This document shows, one piece after another, positions 1 to 9,953 of a DNA stretch of 64,000 bases. Source of the DNA: Camellia lanceoleosa (lineage: Eukaryota; Streptophyta; Magnoliopsida; Ericales; Theaceae); NCBI GenBank assembly GCA_025200525.1, contig CM045762.1, forward strand, positions 88,354,717 through 88,418,716. Reading direction: 5' to 3'. The position numbers were made by a program, and so were the translations under genes. How positions within the stretch are numbered: the first letter of the stretch is position 1; each line of letters opens with the position of its first letter. The notes under the pieces are model-generated. The model did no database searches. It was not told where the DNA came from and worked only from the letters and a program-made list of their open reading frames with translations.

Positions 1-617
1 TTCTTAAAAAATTTTCAAAACCACTTCATCTCTCTTACACATCAATCAATCATTTTTTCTCTCTTCTCTTTCCTTCTCAATCACTTTTTCTCTCACACAC
101 ATCTACTCAAATTCTCCCAAACTATCAAATCATCCTAAACTCTCAAAAAAATAACTCTCTCAAAATATACAACCAAACAAATTAAAAAAATTTCTAGACT
201 CTCCCCAATTTTTTTTTTCAAAAACAAACCAAACAAGCCTTTTATGTTTTTTGACTTCTCAAATCACAGGCAAATAAATAAATAAAATAAAATTTTAATC
301 TATTAATATCATTATTTTAAAAAATAAAATGTAAATACACAAATTTACATAAATATATTTTGTTTTTATATCACTATCCTGACTAAAAAAAACAAAAAAC
401 AAAAAAACAAAAAACAAAAAACAAAACAAACAAAACAAAAAACGCTTTTTTAATTCAAATTGAGATAAGTTATAAAATTCTTGATCAACATAAATATTCA
501 AATGGTACACTTGTTGGGAATTGCAAAATCACATAATTTTGTTAAAGAGGTACTTTGTACAAGTTGAGGAAGTAAAGCTCCAAAACATGTTATGTATTAA
601 CTTCACAAAGCATAAAT
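1..617. other. A/T-rich DNA without a gene
   Basis: No reading frame here looks like a protein. The stretch is low-complexity, with a run of repeated CAAAAA-type units at about 388-443 and CT/CA-rich text in the first 250 bases. I see no element ends. Confidence 0.6.
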
Positions 618-814
618 CACTACTAAAAATCAAAACTTTTGCGACGGTTCTAAATGTCGCAAAAGGTACACATGCCATCACAAAGGACTTTTTGTTACGG
701 AGTAGCAACGGGAAATGGGGGGTGGCAGAAGAGGGTGTGACAAAATGTATTTGCAATGGTTACATACCGTCGCTTTCTTGTAGCAACGACAAATCAATGG
801 TTTTTGCGATAGTG
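618..814. mobile_element. CACTA-like miniature transposon (non-autonomous)
   Basis: The 197 bp stretch starts with CACTACTAAAAATC and ends with ...GCGATAGTG, so both outer ends read CACTA inwards. Both ends carry inverted subterminal words of the type GCGACGG / CCGTCGC and GTCGC, as CACTA elements usually do. It has no coding capacity and would depend on a transposase elsewhere. A clean 3 bp target duplication is not visible (AAT on the left, TAA on the right), which lowers confidence in the exact borders. Confidence 0.6.
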
Positions 815-839
815 TAATTGTAACATGCCTGGGGAATAT

Positions 840-1233
840 CTATCCGCGTTAAACAGTTCTGACCCTCGATTTTTTTGATCTAGTCTTATGAGTGCAATGT
901 GAAACATAAATGAGAGTTCAGATTTGATAACTTGAATAGAAATTTCATTTTATTACAAACATTTGTTAGAAATGGACTATATCACTAGATCTTAGAGTCG
1001 CTACTTAATATTTTAGAAAAATTAGGAAGCCCGTGACTCATGCCAAGGTTACTGTTCGTCGTAACCAATGATGCTTGGCTCGAAACCTTAGGTATGAGAG
1101 AGGAATGTCTTTAATTGAGCACCCCTACTTACTCGATCAAAGATCGGCCTCTAGTAAATCATGATATGAGTTTTATTTACTTTATATATTCATATCCTGA
1201 TTATTTAATAAATCTTAAAATTAATATGTGAAG
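840..1233 (+). repeat. Fragment of a dispersed repeat shared with 33640-33930
   Basis: The segment around 993-1170 (AGTCGC, CGTGACTCATGCCAA, TTGAGCACCCC, GATCAAAGATCGGCCTCT) is recognisably the same as part of the 3.3 kb insertion at 33519-36807. It stops where the Tat LTR begins, which suggests the Tat element landed in or beside this older repeat. It has no coding content. Confidence 0.6.
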
Positions 1234-1635
1234 TGTAGGAGCCAAATAAATAGCAGAATTAGAAGTGTATGCTCTAGAAGATAGACATTATTCGGCTCTA
1301 ACCTGCACGATTAGGAGGCTGAATACAATAAATAGGCCGAGTAATTATTGAACTATGGGGCCGAATAAATAAGCGGATAGTTAGCGAAATGTGGACCGGG
1401 CCCCAAGGCCCGGGAAACGAGTATAAATAAAGGAACAACAGTCGAAGAAAGGTATGTGAGAACTACAGTGCTTAAATTAAAATACAAGCAACCCAGAGAG
1501 AGTAGAGACTGACTTGTCCGTCAGACTGCTAATTCCGGCACCCCCGATCGGAGTGTTCATTTCTTTTCAGGTGTCTATTTGAGGATCATAAGCGTCTCCC
1601 AAGATCGGAAGAGTATTTCCAAACCACTTCCCCAT
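1234..1635 (+). repeat. 5' LTR of the Tat element
   Basis: The LTR begins near TGTAGGAGCC (1234) and ends just before the primer site at about 1638, roughly 400 bp. The start is inferred from the TG dinucleotide and from the end of the neighbouring repeat. Without a second LTR the borders cannot be confirmed. Confidence 0.55.
1396..1429 (+). promoter_or_regulatory. LTR promoter: GC hairpin plus TATA box
   Basis: CCGGGCC and GGCCCGG (about 1396-1413) form an inverted repeat with a four-base gap. TATAAATA follows at 1422-1429. The position about 200 bp before the LTR end fits an LTR core promoter with transcription starting in 1450-1460. Inferred from sequence only. Confidence 0.5.
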
Positions 1636-1637
1636 AA

Positions 1638-1656
1638 TTGGCGCCATCTGTGGAAA
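1638..1656 (+). promoter_or_regulatory. tRNA primer-binding site of the Tat element
   Basis: TTGGCGCCATCTGTGGAAA lies directly after the LTR. TGGCGCC followed by a G-rich tail is the usual primer-site form in Tat elements. The second Tat-like element in this window has TTTGGCGCCGTATGTAGGAA at 50885-50904. I do not assign the tRNA. Confidence 0.75.
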
Positions 1657-1659
1657 TAC

Positions 1660-3090
1660 TCAAATACATCCACGGCGGGCGTAACGGAAGACTCTCCGAT
1701 AGTCACTGACGAAACCACACAAAGAGACGACCTCACCCCGACAAACATGCTTGGACCAGAGACTATCGCCGCAAGACGCGCCTTGAACTTCGCCTCACCC
1801 TCGACTTCAGAGCATGAGACAATGCAAGCAATCATGGAACAAGCTAAGCAAAACGAATAGATGTTGGAGAACATGATCGCTGAGAACGAACGTATCCGTC
1901 AAGATTGGGCCTGGAAGTGGTAAAGTCCAAACAAGCTGTCCGCCTAGAGACGGGACGACTTCTGAGGGCAGGTGGTCGACGACCTCAAGCCCGACAACAA
2001 GACACTGATAGCGACTCTGACTCATCGTCCCCGGAGCCCAAGAAGAAGGAACGACACGAAACCACCAGTTCCTCTGAAGAGAGTCCACGTATAAGGTATA
2101 AGCGACAAAGAAACAGTTCAGACGAAGAAGACCAGCACGATCCGTTTGTACGAAAGATTGCAAGGGCAGTGCTACCCAAGAAATTCAAAGCACCGTCATT
2201 CATCTTGTAATGGCGGGAAATCGATCCATCCCACCGATACAAGCAAGCCATGACATTTGCATCACGACGACGAGGCTCTCATGTCCGAATATTTCCAAGC
2301 AGTTTGGGACCACTAGCTGTCAGGTGGTATTATAAACTGGAGCCGGCTTCGATCAAGAGCTTCCACCAACTCCAAAAATCCTTCAGGGCAAGGTTTATCA
2401 CTAATGAGGTCCAGCCAAAGCAAGCCAATTCCCTGTGGGCAATGCAGATTCAACCGGGGAAAACCCTTCGTGTGTATTCAGCACGGTATTGGGAATGTTT
2501 TAATCTGGTAGATGATGCTTGCAACGACTCCATGGCCATTACCGCATTCAAGATGGGCCTGCATCCCGACAGTGCCCTCCGCGGCTCTTTGACCAGATGG
2601 CCCTCCAAAACAGTCTGGTCTTTGATGAAGAAAGTTGAAGAATACTGTAAAGTAGAGGATGATGCCTTACGGGTTAAAGCCTTAAATGTGACCAACAAGA
2701 CGGCTCCTACTGAAGTTGCTCAACCGTTAAATTTTGTACCACTTCAGAGCCCTGAACCACGGCATCGGGGTAAACGAGAAAAGAGACGGGAGTCTCGTCG
2801 ATCAAATGACCAATGCTCTCACCGAGCAAATGAACAAATTTAAAGTCGATAGCGAAGACAAGGCGCCGATAAGAAATATACAGAGTTGACAGAGCCGATC
2901 AGCGCGATCCTGACCAAAATCCAACACGTTCTGTTTTTCAAATGGCCGTCCAAAATGGTGGGACCTCCTGACACGAGAAGACGGGATAGACAGTGTGAGT
3001 ATCATAAGGACCATGGCCACGATACTATGAGTTGTTATGCGTTGAAGGATCACCCGGAGGAATTGGTACAAGATGGTACGCTACAATAGT
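1660..3090 (+). pseudogene. gag: Tat gag polyprotein, frame-broken
   Basis: An N-terminal part runs to a TAG at 1858-1860. A Ser/Lys-rich low-complexity part (1905-2210) then lies in another frame. The gag core (2250-2843) shows FPSSLGPLAVRWYYKL, FITNEVQPKQANSLW and ITAFKMGL, matching the retrotransposon gag domain that builds the particle. A zinc-finger-like stretch with CEYHKDHGHDTMSC follows at about 2994-3040 in yet another frame. At least three frame changes separate these parts, so no complete gag could be made. The hydrophobic core and the CxxxH/HxxxxC order match other Tat elements. Confidence 0.8.
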
Positions 3091-3152
3091 ACGTTCGAAA
3101 AGGCAACTCAACCAAAGTAATAGCCTTAAGACAGGACTCCCCTCCACTCGGC

Positions 3153-3545
3153 GTGATCCACATGATATACAACCTGCCAATATCATCCACGGTGCATACG
3201 ATTCAGTCGACTTCCAACCCACAAAATCAGCTCACTCCAACAAAATGTCCCCATGAAGCTGCGAGCATTACTTTTGACGATTTGGATTTGGTCGGAGTGA
3301 CACTTCCCCATATTGATCCCTTAGTAATTGAGTTGCGCGTCAACCGATTCACCGTTGAGCACGTACTCATTGACCCGGGGAGCACATCGGAAGTTATGTA
3401 TTACAAGACATTCACAAAACTCGGCCTCTCCGAATCGGATCTCTCTCCGGCTCCCTATCCGCTATTCGGCTCAACGCTAATCCAGAATACCCGTTGGGAA
3501 AAATTACACTACCTGTTTGAGCGGGCTCCCGAACAGTGGAAGTAG
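3153..3545 (+). pseudogene. Tat aspartic protease segment
   Basis: The frame contains VLIDPGSTSEVMYYKTF around 3363-3410. Its DPGS is in the place of the D-S/T/G-G-S active site of retroelement proteases (most Tat copies have DGGSS). The segment precedes RT, as it should. Frame changes separate it from gag and from RT. Proline in the catalytic loop may already have impaired it. The protease would have cut the polyprotein inside the virus-like particle. Confidence 0.75.
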
Positions 3546-3620
3546 AATTCTTGGTCGTTAAGTTGCCGTCACCGTATAACCTCATCATGGGGTGAAAATT
3601 GGTTGCACACCATGTAGGCC

Positions 3621-5099
3621 GTGCCGAGTACCTATCATCAGCTACTTCGCTTCTCGACCAAACGTGGCATTGAGCAAATCCTTGGCTTCCAGAAATCGGC
3701 ACAAACATGTTATCTCCTTGCTGGAAAGACGTCAAAAGATTTGCAAGTGAATTCCATTGAGGTGCTGGATCAGGAGAGCCTCGACGATGTTGGGCGGCTC
3801 CCAAGTGAAAAGGCCACGGAAGCCCTAGATCAAGTTGAAATCGACGGAAGCCAAGGCAAGTTCTTCATGGTCGGCGCCTCCTTAAATCAAGCCGACAGAC
3901 AGCAGCTAATTTCATTCCTGCTCAGCAACCTTTATGTCTTTGCGTGGACTCCATACGAGATGTCGGGTATAGATCCGTCCGTTTCACAGCGCAGTTTGAA
4001 TGTTGACCCTAAGTGCAAGCTGATCATTCAGAAAAGCCGACAGTCAGCCACAGAGCACATTACTGCCATTGTCGAGGAGGTTGATAGGTTGCTTGACGTC
4101 GGGGCAATCAGGGAGGTGACCTACCCTACATGGCTCTCTAATACAGTAGTTGTGAAGAAGAAAAATGGGACTTGGCGAGTATGTGTCGATTTCACGGACT
4201 TAAACAAAGCCTGCCCCAAGGATTGTTTTTCTCTACCCAAAATTGACCAACTTGTAAATGCGACGACACGCCATCAGCGTATGAACTTCCTCGATGCCTA
4301 CAGAGGCTACCATCAAATCGCCATGCATCTAGAGGACCAAGAAAAAACTGCATTCCTCACTCCAAGAGGAACCTACTGCTACAAGGTTATGCCTTTTGGG
4401 CTGAAGAATGCAGGGGCAACCTACCAAAGACTGGTCACTACCATGTTCAAGGAGCAACTCGGCCACACTATGGAAGTGTACATCGACGATATGGTGGTCA
4501 AGTCCAAGGAAGAGCAGAATCATATAGCCGATCTAGAAAATACATTTGACATTTTACGTAAATATAGAATGAAGCTGAACGCTTCCAAATGTGCGTTTGG
4601 GATCGGCTCTGACAAATTCTTGGGTTACATTGTCAACCACCGATGAATCGAAGCCAACCCAAGGCAAATCGCAACAATCCTAGAACTCAGCTCCCGTCGA
4701 TCGGTCAAGGAAGTTCATAAGTTAATGGGGATGGCCGCCGCACTCAATAGGTTCATCAGTCGTTCCACGAACCATTGCAGACAATTCTTTCATACACTAT
4801 GGCAGGGCAAGGCTTTTGAATGGACCGTCGAGTGCGAAGCTACTTTCAACGGCCTCAAGACCTATCTCCGATCAGTTCCACTCTTGTCAACACCTTCGGC
4901 CGGTGATCCGCTCATTTTGTATCTGGCAGTTTCCGACCGGGCCATCAGCGCTGTACTGATAAAGAAAGAACTAGAGGAGCAATGGCCAGTGTATTATGTG
5001 AGCAAGGCAATGGTTGACATCGAAACACGCTACCTTCCATTGGAAAAACTCATTCTGGCTCTTGTCATGGCAACAAGAAAACTGATGCACTACTTCTAG
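3621..5099 (+). pseudogene. pol: Tat reverse transcriptase and first RNase H, two stops
   Basis: The RT shows RVCVDFTDLNKACPKD, the QIAMHLEDQEKTAFLT region, PFGLKNAGATYQRL and the catalytic box YIDD (codons at 4479-4490). A TGA at 4644-4646 interrupts the NHR-IEANP region. The frame resumes and reaches the RNase H domain (about 4890-5096: LYLAVSDRAISAVL, PVYYVSKAM, ETRYLPLEKL). A TAG at 5097-5099 sits where Gln is expected before the GHSI motif. Catalytic RT residues are intact, but the element is dead through the stops. Confidence 0.85.
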
Positions 5100-5598
5100 G
5101 GACATAGCATTGGGGTGCTAACAGACTACCCTCGATCAAGATTACGTCGCGTACATCGAGACATGTTTCAAAGTAGGCTCTTGAACTCGGCCAGTACGAT
5201 ATTTAGTTTCTACCCAGAACCTCAATCAAGGGACAGGTGCTTGCCGACTTTGTTGCTGAATTCACAGGGGGGTCTTACCCACTTCAGGTCTGATGAAATT
5301 CAACCTAAGCTGAACTGGAGAATTTATGTTGGGGACATTTGGCAGTTGCACTGCGATGGATCGTCCAATCAACGGGGCAGTGGAGCCGGAGTAGTAATCA
5401 TGGCTCCTGATGGTGCAATAATTGAGCAGGCCGTCAAGCTCGGCTTCGAAGCATCAAACAATGAAGCCAAATACAAAGACCTTTCTAATCGGTTTGCGTA
5501 ATGCATATCTTCTGGGTGCTCGGTGTTTGCTTGTATTTTGCGATTCAAAACTAGTGGTCAACTAGCTAAATGGGGAGTACGCGGCAAGAAATGACCGT
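5100..5598 (+). pseudogene. Second, archaeal-type RNase H (aRH) of the Tat element
   Basis: After a linker, the frame at about 5317-5501 reads WRIYVGDIWQLHCDGSSNQ, then GSGAGVVIMAPDG and SNNEAKYKDL. This is the archaeal-type RNase H fold with its DGSS and NNEA motifs. The usual NNEAEYEAL has become NNEAKYKDL. The frame is lost near 5501 and resumes in 5510-5600, where LVVN-LNGEYAARND has a TAG in place of Gln (about 5563). Having both RNase H domains identifies the element as Tat. Confidence 0.8.
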
Positions 5599-7070
5599 AT
5601 GGCGGCTTACATGAAAACGGCTAACTCCTTGCTGGCCAAATTTGACCATCATGAATTGAATCAGATAACACGTGATCAGAACACACATACAGATGCCTTG
5701 GCTTGCCTAGCCTTCGCCATTAACTTAGAGATTAAACGGACCATTGAAGTTGGTTTCATCCCGGAGCCGAGCATTGGCCCTTCGAAGGAAGTCCAGGTCA
5801 ATGTCATAAAAACTGGACTGAGTTCGATGGATCCTATTGCTGCATTCCTATCTTCCGAACAGCTCCCAGAGGACAAGAAAGAAGCGCATAAGCTGCGAAA
5901 TAAAGCCCTGCGATACTACTTGGATCCGCAAGGAAAGCTTTATAAAAAATCCCTTTCTGGTCCATATTTGGAATGTGTGCATCCGGAAAAAGTCGAAGAG
6001 CTTCTGACTGAAATACATGAAGGCAGTTGTGGCGCTCATTCTGGCGGGTGCTCTTTGGCTCATCGAGCCGTGACTCAGGGGTATTACTGGCCGACAATGA
6101 GGGCTGACGCCGAATGTTACGTGAAAAAGTGTGAACAGTTCCAGAAGTTCTCTCCTTTAACCCACCTGGCTGCTGAAGAGCTAAGCTCCATAACCAGTCC
6201 TTGCCCGTTCGCCCAATGGGGACTTGACATCATCGGACCACTGCCTCATGCCCCGGGTAACAAGCAGTTCTTGAATGTCGCAACAGATTATTTTACACAA
6301 TGGGTAGAAGCGGAGGCACTAACGCACATCCGAGATACCGACGTGAGGTGTTTTGTTTGGAGAAATATCATAACACAATTCGGAATTCAAGGAGCACTTA
6401 TCTCAGACAACGGCACCCAGTTTGATTGTGGTGTCTACCGAGAATTGTGTAGCAAGTACGGTATCCGGCCTTACTTTTCCACGCCAGCTTATCCGCAAAG
6501 CAATGGTCAGGCTGAAGCCGCTAACAAATCCATCCTGGACGGCATCAAGAAGGGACTCTAGAAAGCTAAAGGCAAATGGGTCGAAAAATTGCCGAGTGTG
6601 TTGTGGGCTCATCGAACTACGCCGAGGCGATCCACTGGGGAAACGCCATTTGCTCTATGCTTTGGAACCCAGGCAATCATACCCCTGGAGATCGGCCTCC
6701 CAACCTTGAAATCGAAAGTTTTTGATATGGGGCAAAACGACATGATGCTAGCCTTGGATTTAGTTCTAATTGAAGAACGAAGAGACCGTGCCCTTGCATC
6801 CGTGGCGCAGTATCAACAGCAACTTGCTAAGTCATATAACCAACGTGTCTAGCTGTACTGCTACACACCGGGAGAGTTGGTCCTGAAGAAAGTACTTCCA
6901 GCTGCTAGGAAACCGGCCAATGGAAAATTAGGTCCTAACTGGGACGGCCCCTATCAGGTCGACTCAATCGCGGGAGTAGGGGCGTATCAGCTAAAAGACA
7001 TGTCTGGAAGGAGTCTTCCACGGCCCTAGAATTCAACGTATTTATGTAAATTCTATCATTGACCCGACTT
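5599..7070 (+). pseudogene. Tat integrase with GPY-like tail, stops inside
   Basis: The N-terminal zinc finger has H...H (HEGSCGAHSGG) and VKKCEQFQKF, where the second Cys of CxxC is now Phe, so the finger is probably broken. The DDE core keeps its acidic residues in GLDIIG, ISDNGTQF and NGQAEAANK. A TAG at 6559-6561 stops the frame. The frame continues to 6852 (stop) and then to about 7070, with GKLGPNWDGPYQVDS, a GPY/F-like module near the C-terminus. Integrase would insert the cDNA copy; this copy cannot make it. Confidence 0.82.
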
Positions 7071-7145
7071 ATGGGGCTTGATACTTGTACATATTTTACT
7101 TTTGCAATGCAAAGTTTCTCATTTCTTCATCGCGCAATTCAATTC
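7071..7145 (+). other. Short spacer after pol
   Basis: Non-coding DNA between the integrase end and the tandem array. No polypurine tract is evident here, in keeping with the long 3' region of Tat elements. Confidence 0.5.
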
Positions 7146-8376
7146 ACAAGTCTCTGGATTCGGAGCCCCATCGGTACAAGACACCTTTAGGCCGATTAAA
7201 GCCTCCGAATTCGGAGCGCCCTTCATGGATATCATGATTGGCCAAATAAATACTCCGGATTCGGAGCCCCATTGGTGCATGATACCTTTGGGCCGGTAAA
7301 ACCTCTGAATTCGGAGCGCCCTTCGTAGATATCACGATTGGCCAATACAAGTCTTCGGATTCGGAGCCCCATTCGGCGCATGACGCCTTTGGGACAATTA
7401 AAGCCTCCGAATTCGGAGCGCCCATGGGCGCATGATGCCTTTGGGCCGATAAAGCCTTTGAATTTGGAGTGCCCTTCGTGGATATCACGATTGGCCAAAT
7501 AGTCTCCGGATTTGGAGCCCCATTCGGCAAATGACGCTTTTGGGCCGATTAAAGCCTCCGAATCCAGAGCGCCCTTCGTGGATATCACGATTGGCCAAAT
7601 AGACTTCGGATTCGGAGCCCTATTCAGCGCATGACGCCTTTGGGCGATTAAAGCCTCCAAATTCGGAGCGCCCTTTGTGGATATCACGATTGGCCAAATA
7701 AAGTCTCCGGATTCGGAGCCCCATTCGGCGCATGACGCCTTTGGGCCGATTAAAGCCTCTGAATTTGGAGCGCCCTTCATGGATATCATGATTGGCTAGA
7801 CTCCGGATTCGGAGCCCCATTCGGCGCATGACGCCTTTGGGCCGATTAAAGCCTCCGAATTCGGAGCGCCCTTCATGGATATCACGATTGGCCAAATAAA
7901 GACTCCGGATTTAGAGCCCCATTGGCGCATGACAGCTTTGGGCCGGTAAAGCCTCCAAATTTGGAGCGCCCTTCGTCGATATCATGATTGGCCAAATAAA
8001 GACTCCGGATTCGGAGGCCCATTGGCACATGACGCCTTTGGGCCGGTAAAGCCTCCGAATTCAGAGCGCTCTTCGTGGATATCATGATTGGCCAAATAAA
8101 GACTCCGGATTTGGAGCCCTATGGGGGCATGACGCCTTTGGGCCGATAAAGCCTCTGAATTCGGAGCGCCCTTCGTGGATATCACGATTGGTCAGTTAGT
8201 CTTCGGATTCGGAGCCCCATTCAGCGCATGACACCTTTGGGCCAATTAAAGCCTCCGAATTCAGAGCGCCCTCCGTGGATATCACGATTGGCCAAATAGA
8301 CTTCGGATTCGGAGCCCCATTCGGCGCATGACGCTTCTGGGCTGATTAAAGCCTCCGAATTCGTGGCGCCTTCATA
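7146..8376. repeat. Tandem array, ~12 copies of a ~100 bp unit, inside the Tat 3' region
   Basis: Each unit contains GGATTCGGAGCCCCATTCGG, then GCATGACGCCTTTGGGCC, then GAATTCGGAGCGCCCTTCG, then GATATCACGATTGGCC. Copies start near 7153, 7256, 7353, 7505, 7605, 7704, 7800, 7902, 8003, 8103, 8203 and 8305. One unit is a shortened variant (about 7420-7500). The two halves of each unit resemble each other, so the ~100 bp unit looks like a dimer of an older ~50 bp monomer. Divergence is modest, so the array is younger than or homogenised relative to the broken pol. Tat 3' regions are known to seed satellite DNA. Confidence 0.92.
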
Positions 8377-8419
8377 CGAGCCGTATAAAAAAGGCTAAAA
8401 TATGCATGTATTCAAAATG

Positions 8420-8560
8420 GAAAATTAAGTGTACTAACATAAATAAAAAGTGTGTTACAAATTGAACATTCAAAGAATGTGTCCTTAGATAAATCAATTG
8501 GCATCAAGTGTACTAACATAAATAAAAAGTACGCTACAAATTGAAAATTAAGCATTTTAT
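8420..8560 (+). repeat. Direct duplication of ~80 bp
   Basis: AAGTGTACTAACATAAATAA followed by AAAGT and ACAAATTGA occurs at about 8427 and again at about 8506. This A/T-rich stretch lies between the tandem array and the antisense coding relic. Confidence 0.7.
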
Positions 8561-8600
8561 TAAAATCAACTAATAAATACATAATTTCGCTCTCAAAGCA

Positions 8601-9467
8601 TTACAAGGTCTTCTTCTCTTCATCGGCTCCCTCATCATCACTCTTCTCAATTTCGAAAGCGGAGAAGGGAAAATTATTCTGTTGGTACAACGGCAATGCC
8701 AAATTCACACCTGCTGCCTAGAGAGCCTCAGCTTCCTGAAGTGCCTTGATCCAGCCATGCCTAAACCCACGATTTTCACATCGGCAAACTTCTTCGGCGA
8801 GTTTCTCCTTGGTCTTCTGAATTCCAACCTTTCGGCCGTCATGGAAGCCTCTTTCATAGGCCGCGGCCCTCGCAGTCTCAATCGCGAACATGCTAGCCGT
8901 GTTCCGATCGGCAATAGCATCACTTATCAACCTTTGAGTCACCCTCTCTTCAACAACCAGGTTGGAATGGCTGGCTGATTGAGATTTGGCGGACTTGATT
9001 TTCCTTAGTTCACGCTCGGCCTTCTCTACGCGAGCTTCTAACTTCCGAATACGTTCATCTCTCTACTCTATATAGCGCCGAGCGGCATAGAGACGCATGC
9101 CGATTTCATAAGCGGTATACAGCCCCTTCACCGCCCCGTGAACGCCTTCACGAAACACTTCGAAGTCTTACCGACCTACCATCGACTGCTGGACCTCGGG
9201 TGGAAAAATCTGTCAAGCGAACTCGACTGCCACATTTGGATCTCGAACAATTGAATCCGCCTCTGTCATTGGTCTATTCCCCACGAAGACCACAAAACTC
9301 AATGGGCGTGGATTTGCGTCGGATTCCCTTCCAGAATGGGGTTGAGGAGACTTGCCCTGTGGCTTGTCCCTCCTGCGCGACCTACTTCAACGACAAGGAG
9401 ATTGGTGTCTCTCCCGATCCCTCAAAGTGCTACTTCCCGTGTGTGAAGGTTCACCACTTCGACTCAT
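8601..9467 (-). pseudogene. Antisense coding relic in the Tat 3' region (Retand-type extra ORF), coiled coil
   Basis: On the minus strand a reading frame can be followed from an ATG at 9465-9467 (MSRSGEPSHTGSS...) to a TAA at 8601-8603. One early frame change and about four in-frame stops interrupt it. Recognisable parts are an Arg/Ser-rich start, EFA then FPPEVQQSMVGR, a heptad-rich stretch (RKLEARVEKAERELRKIK, about 9010-9060), AYERGFHDGRKVGIQKTKEK, and an acidic tail ending DDEGADEEKKTL. An extra ORF antisense to gag-pol near the 3' LTR is known from some Tat elements (Retand). The function of such ORFs is unknown. The amino-acid pattern, not just openness, supports real past coding. Confidence 0.65.
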
Positions 9468-9953
9468 ATCTCCTCCCAGCTTAGCTAGCGTCCTCGCTTC
9501 CTCTCTGTTATTGAAAAAAAGTCTATACGACATTCGCACTTGTTTAATCTTCCTCAAAGAACTGGACTATGCTGCTGACTGAGCACATAAATGGGACCTT
9601 CATTCACGAAGTACACGCCCATTTATTCCCTACGAGGGCAGCACCTCCGAGGCAATCTCATTAAATATTGAAACCTCAACAGCCCGGCGCCGACTGAGTC
9701 ATATGCCCCAATCGCCCCATCTACCTCGGTTATTCGGCATTCTATGTTCATGAACCAACTGTGGCAAGGGCAGATTCAGCAATCTAGTCGGCTTGAGTGC
9801 CCCAGCCGCTCCACGCTCCACGAATAAGTTCATGTTATTCAGCGTTCTATGTTCATGAACTAGCTGGGGCAAGGGCAAATTCATCAATCTAGTCGGCTTG
9901 AGTGCCCCAGCCGCTCCACGAATCAATTATCATTACAATATTCATAAGTTCAT
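9468..9953. repeat. Tat 3' remnant with a 105 bp tandem duplication
   Basis: TTATTCGGCATTCTATGTTC (from 9730) and TTATTCAGCGTTCTATGTTC (from 9835) begin two copies of a ~105 bp unit. Both contain TCTAGTCGGCTTGAGTGCCC and CAGCCGCTCCACG. The rest is non-coding and ends at the junction with Tekay gag near 9953. Confidence 0.7.

Larger units (their letters stand above)
1234..9953 (+). mobile_element. Tat-lineage Ty3/gypsy retrotransposon, decayed, 3' LTR missing
   Basis: The order is LTR, primer site, gag, protease, RT, RNase H, a second (archaeal-type) RNase H, integrase, tandem-repeat region, antisense coding relic. The second RNase H after the normal one is the hallmark of the plant Tat group (Ogre/TatII/TatIII/Retand). 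Tandem repeats 3' of pol are also known from that group. Every coding segment has stops or frame changes. No copy of the 1234-1635 LTR is seen downstream. The element simply ends at about 9953, where a Tekay gag zinc knuckle begins in mid-codon context, so its 3' end was lost by recombination or deletion. Confidence 0.85.

Noticed and set aside
1638..1656. Naming the tRNA that primes the Tat element
   Set aside because: TGGCGCC fits the 3' ends of more than one tRNA; the remaining bases do not decide by eye.
7232..7789. 185-codon minus-strand frame across the tandem array with repeated GAPNSEALIGPKASCAEWG-like peptides
   Set aside because: The unit length is near a multiple of three, so frames stay open by chance. 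The peptide repeats only mirror the DNA repeat, and neighbouring units shift frame.
7144..8185. Several other open frames across the array on both strands
   Set aside because: They are translations of the same satellite-like unit with no start context or protein pattern.
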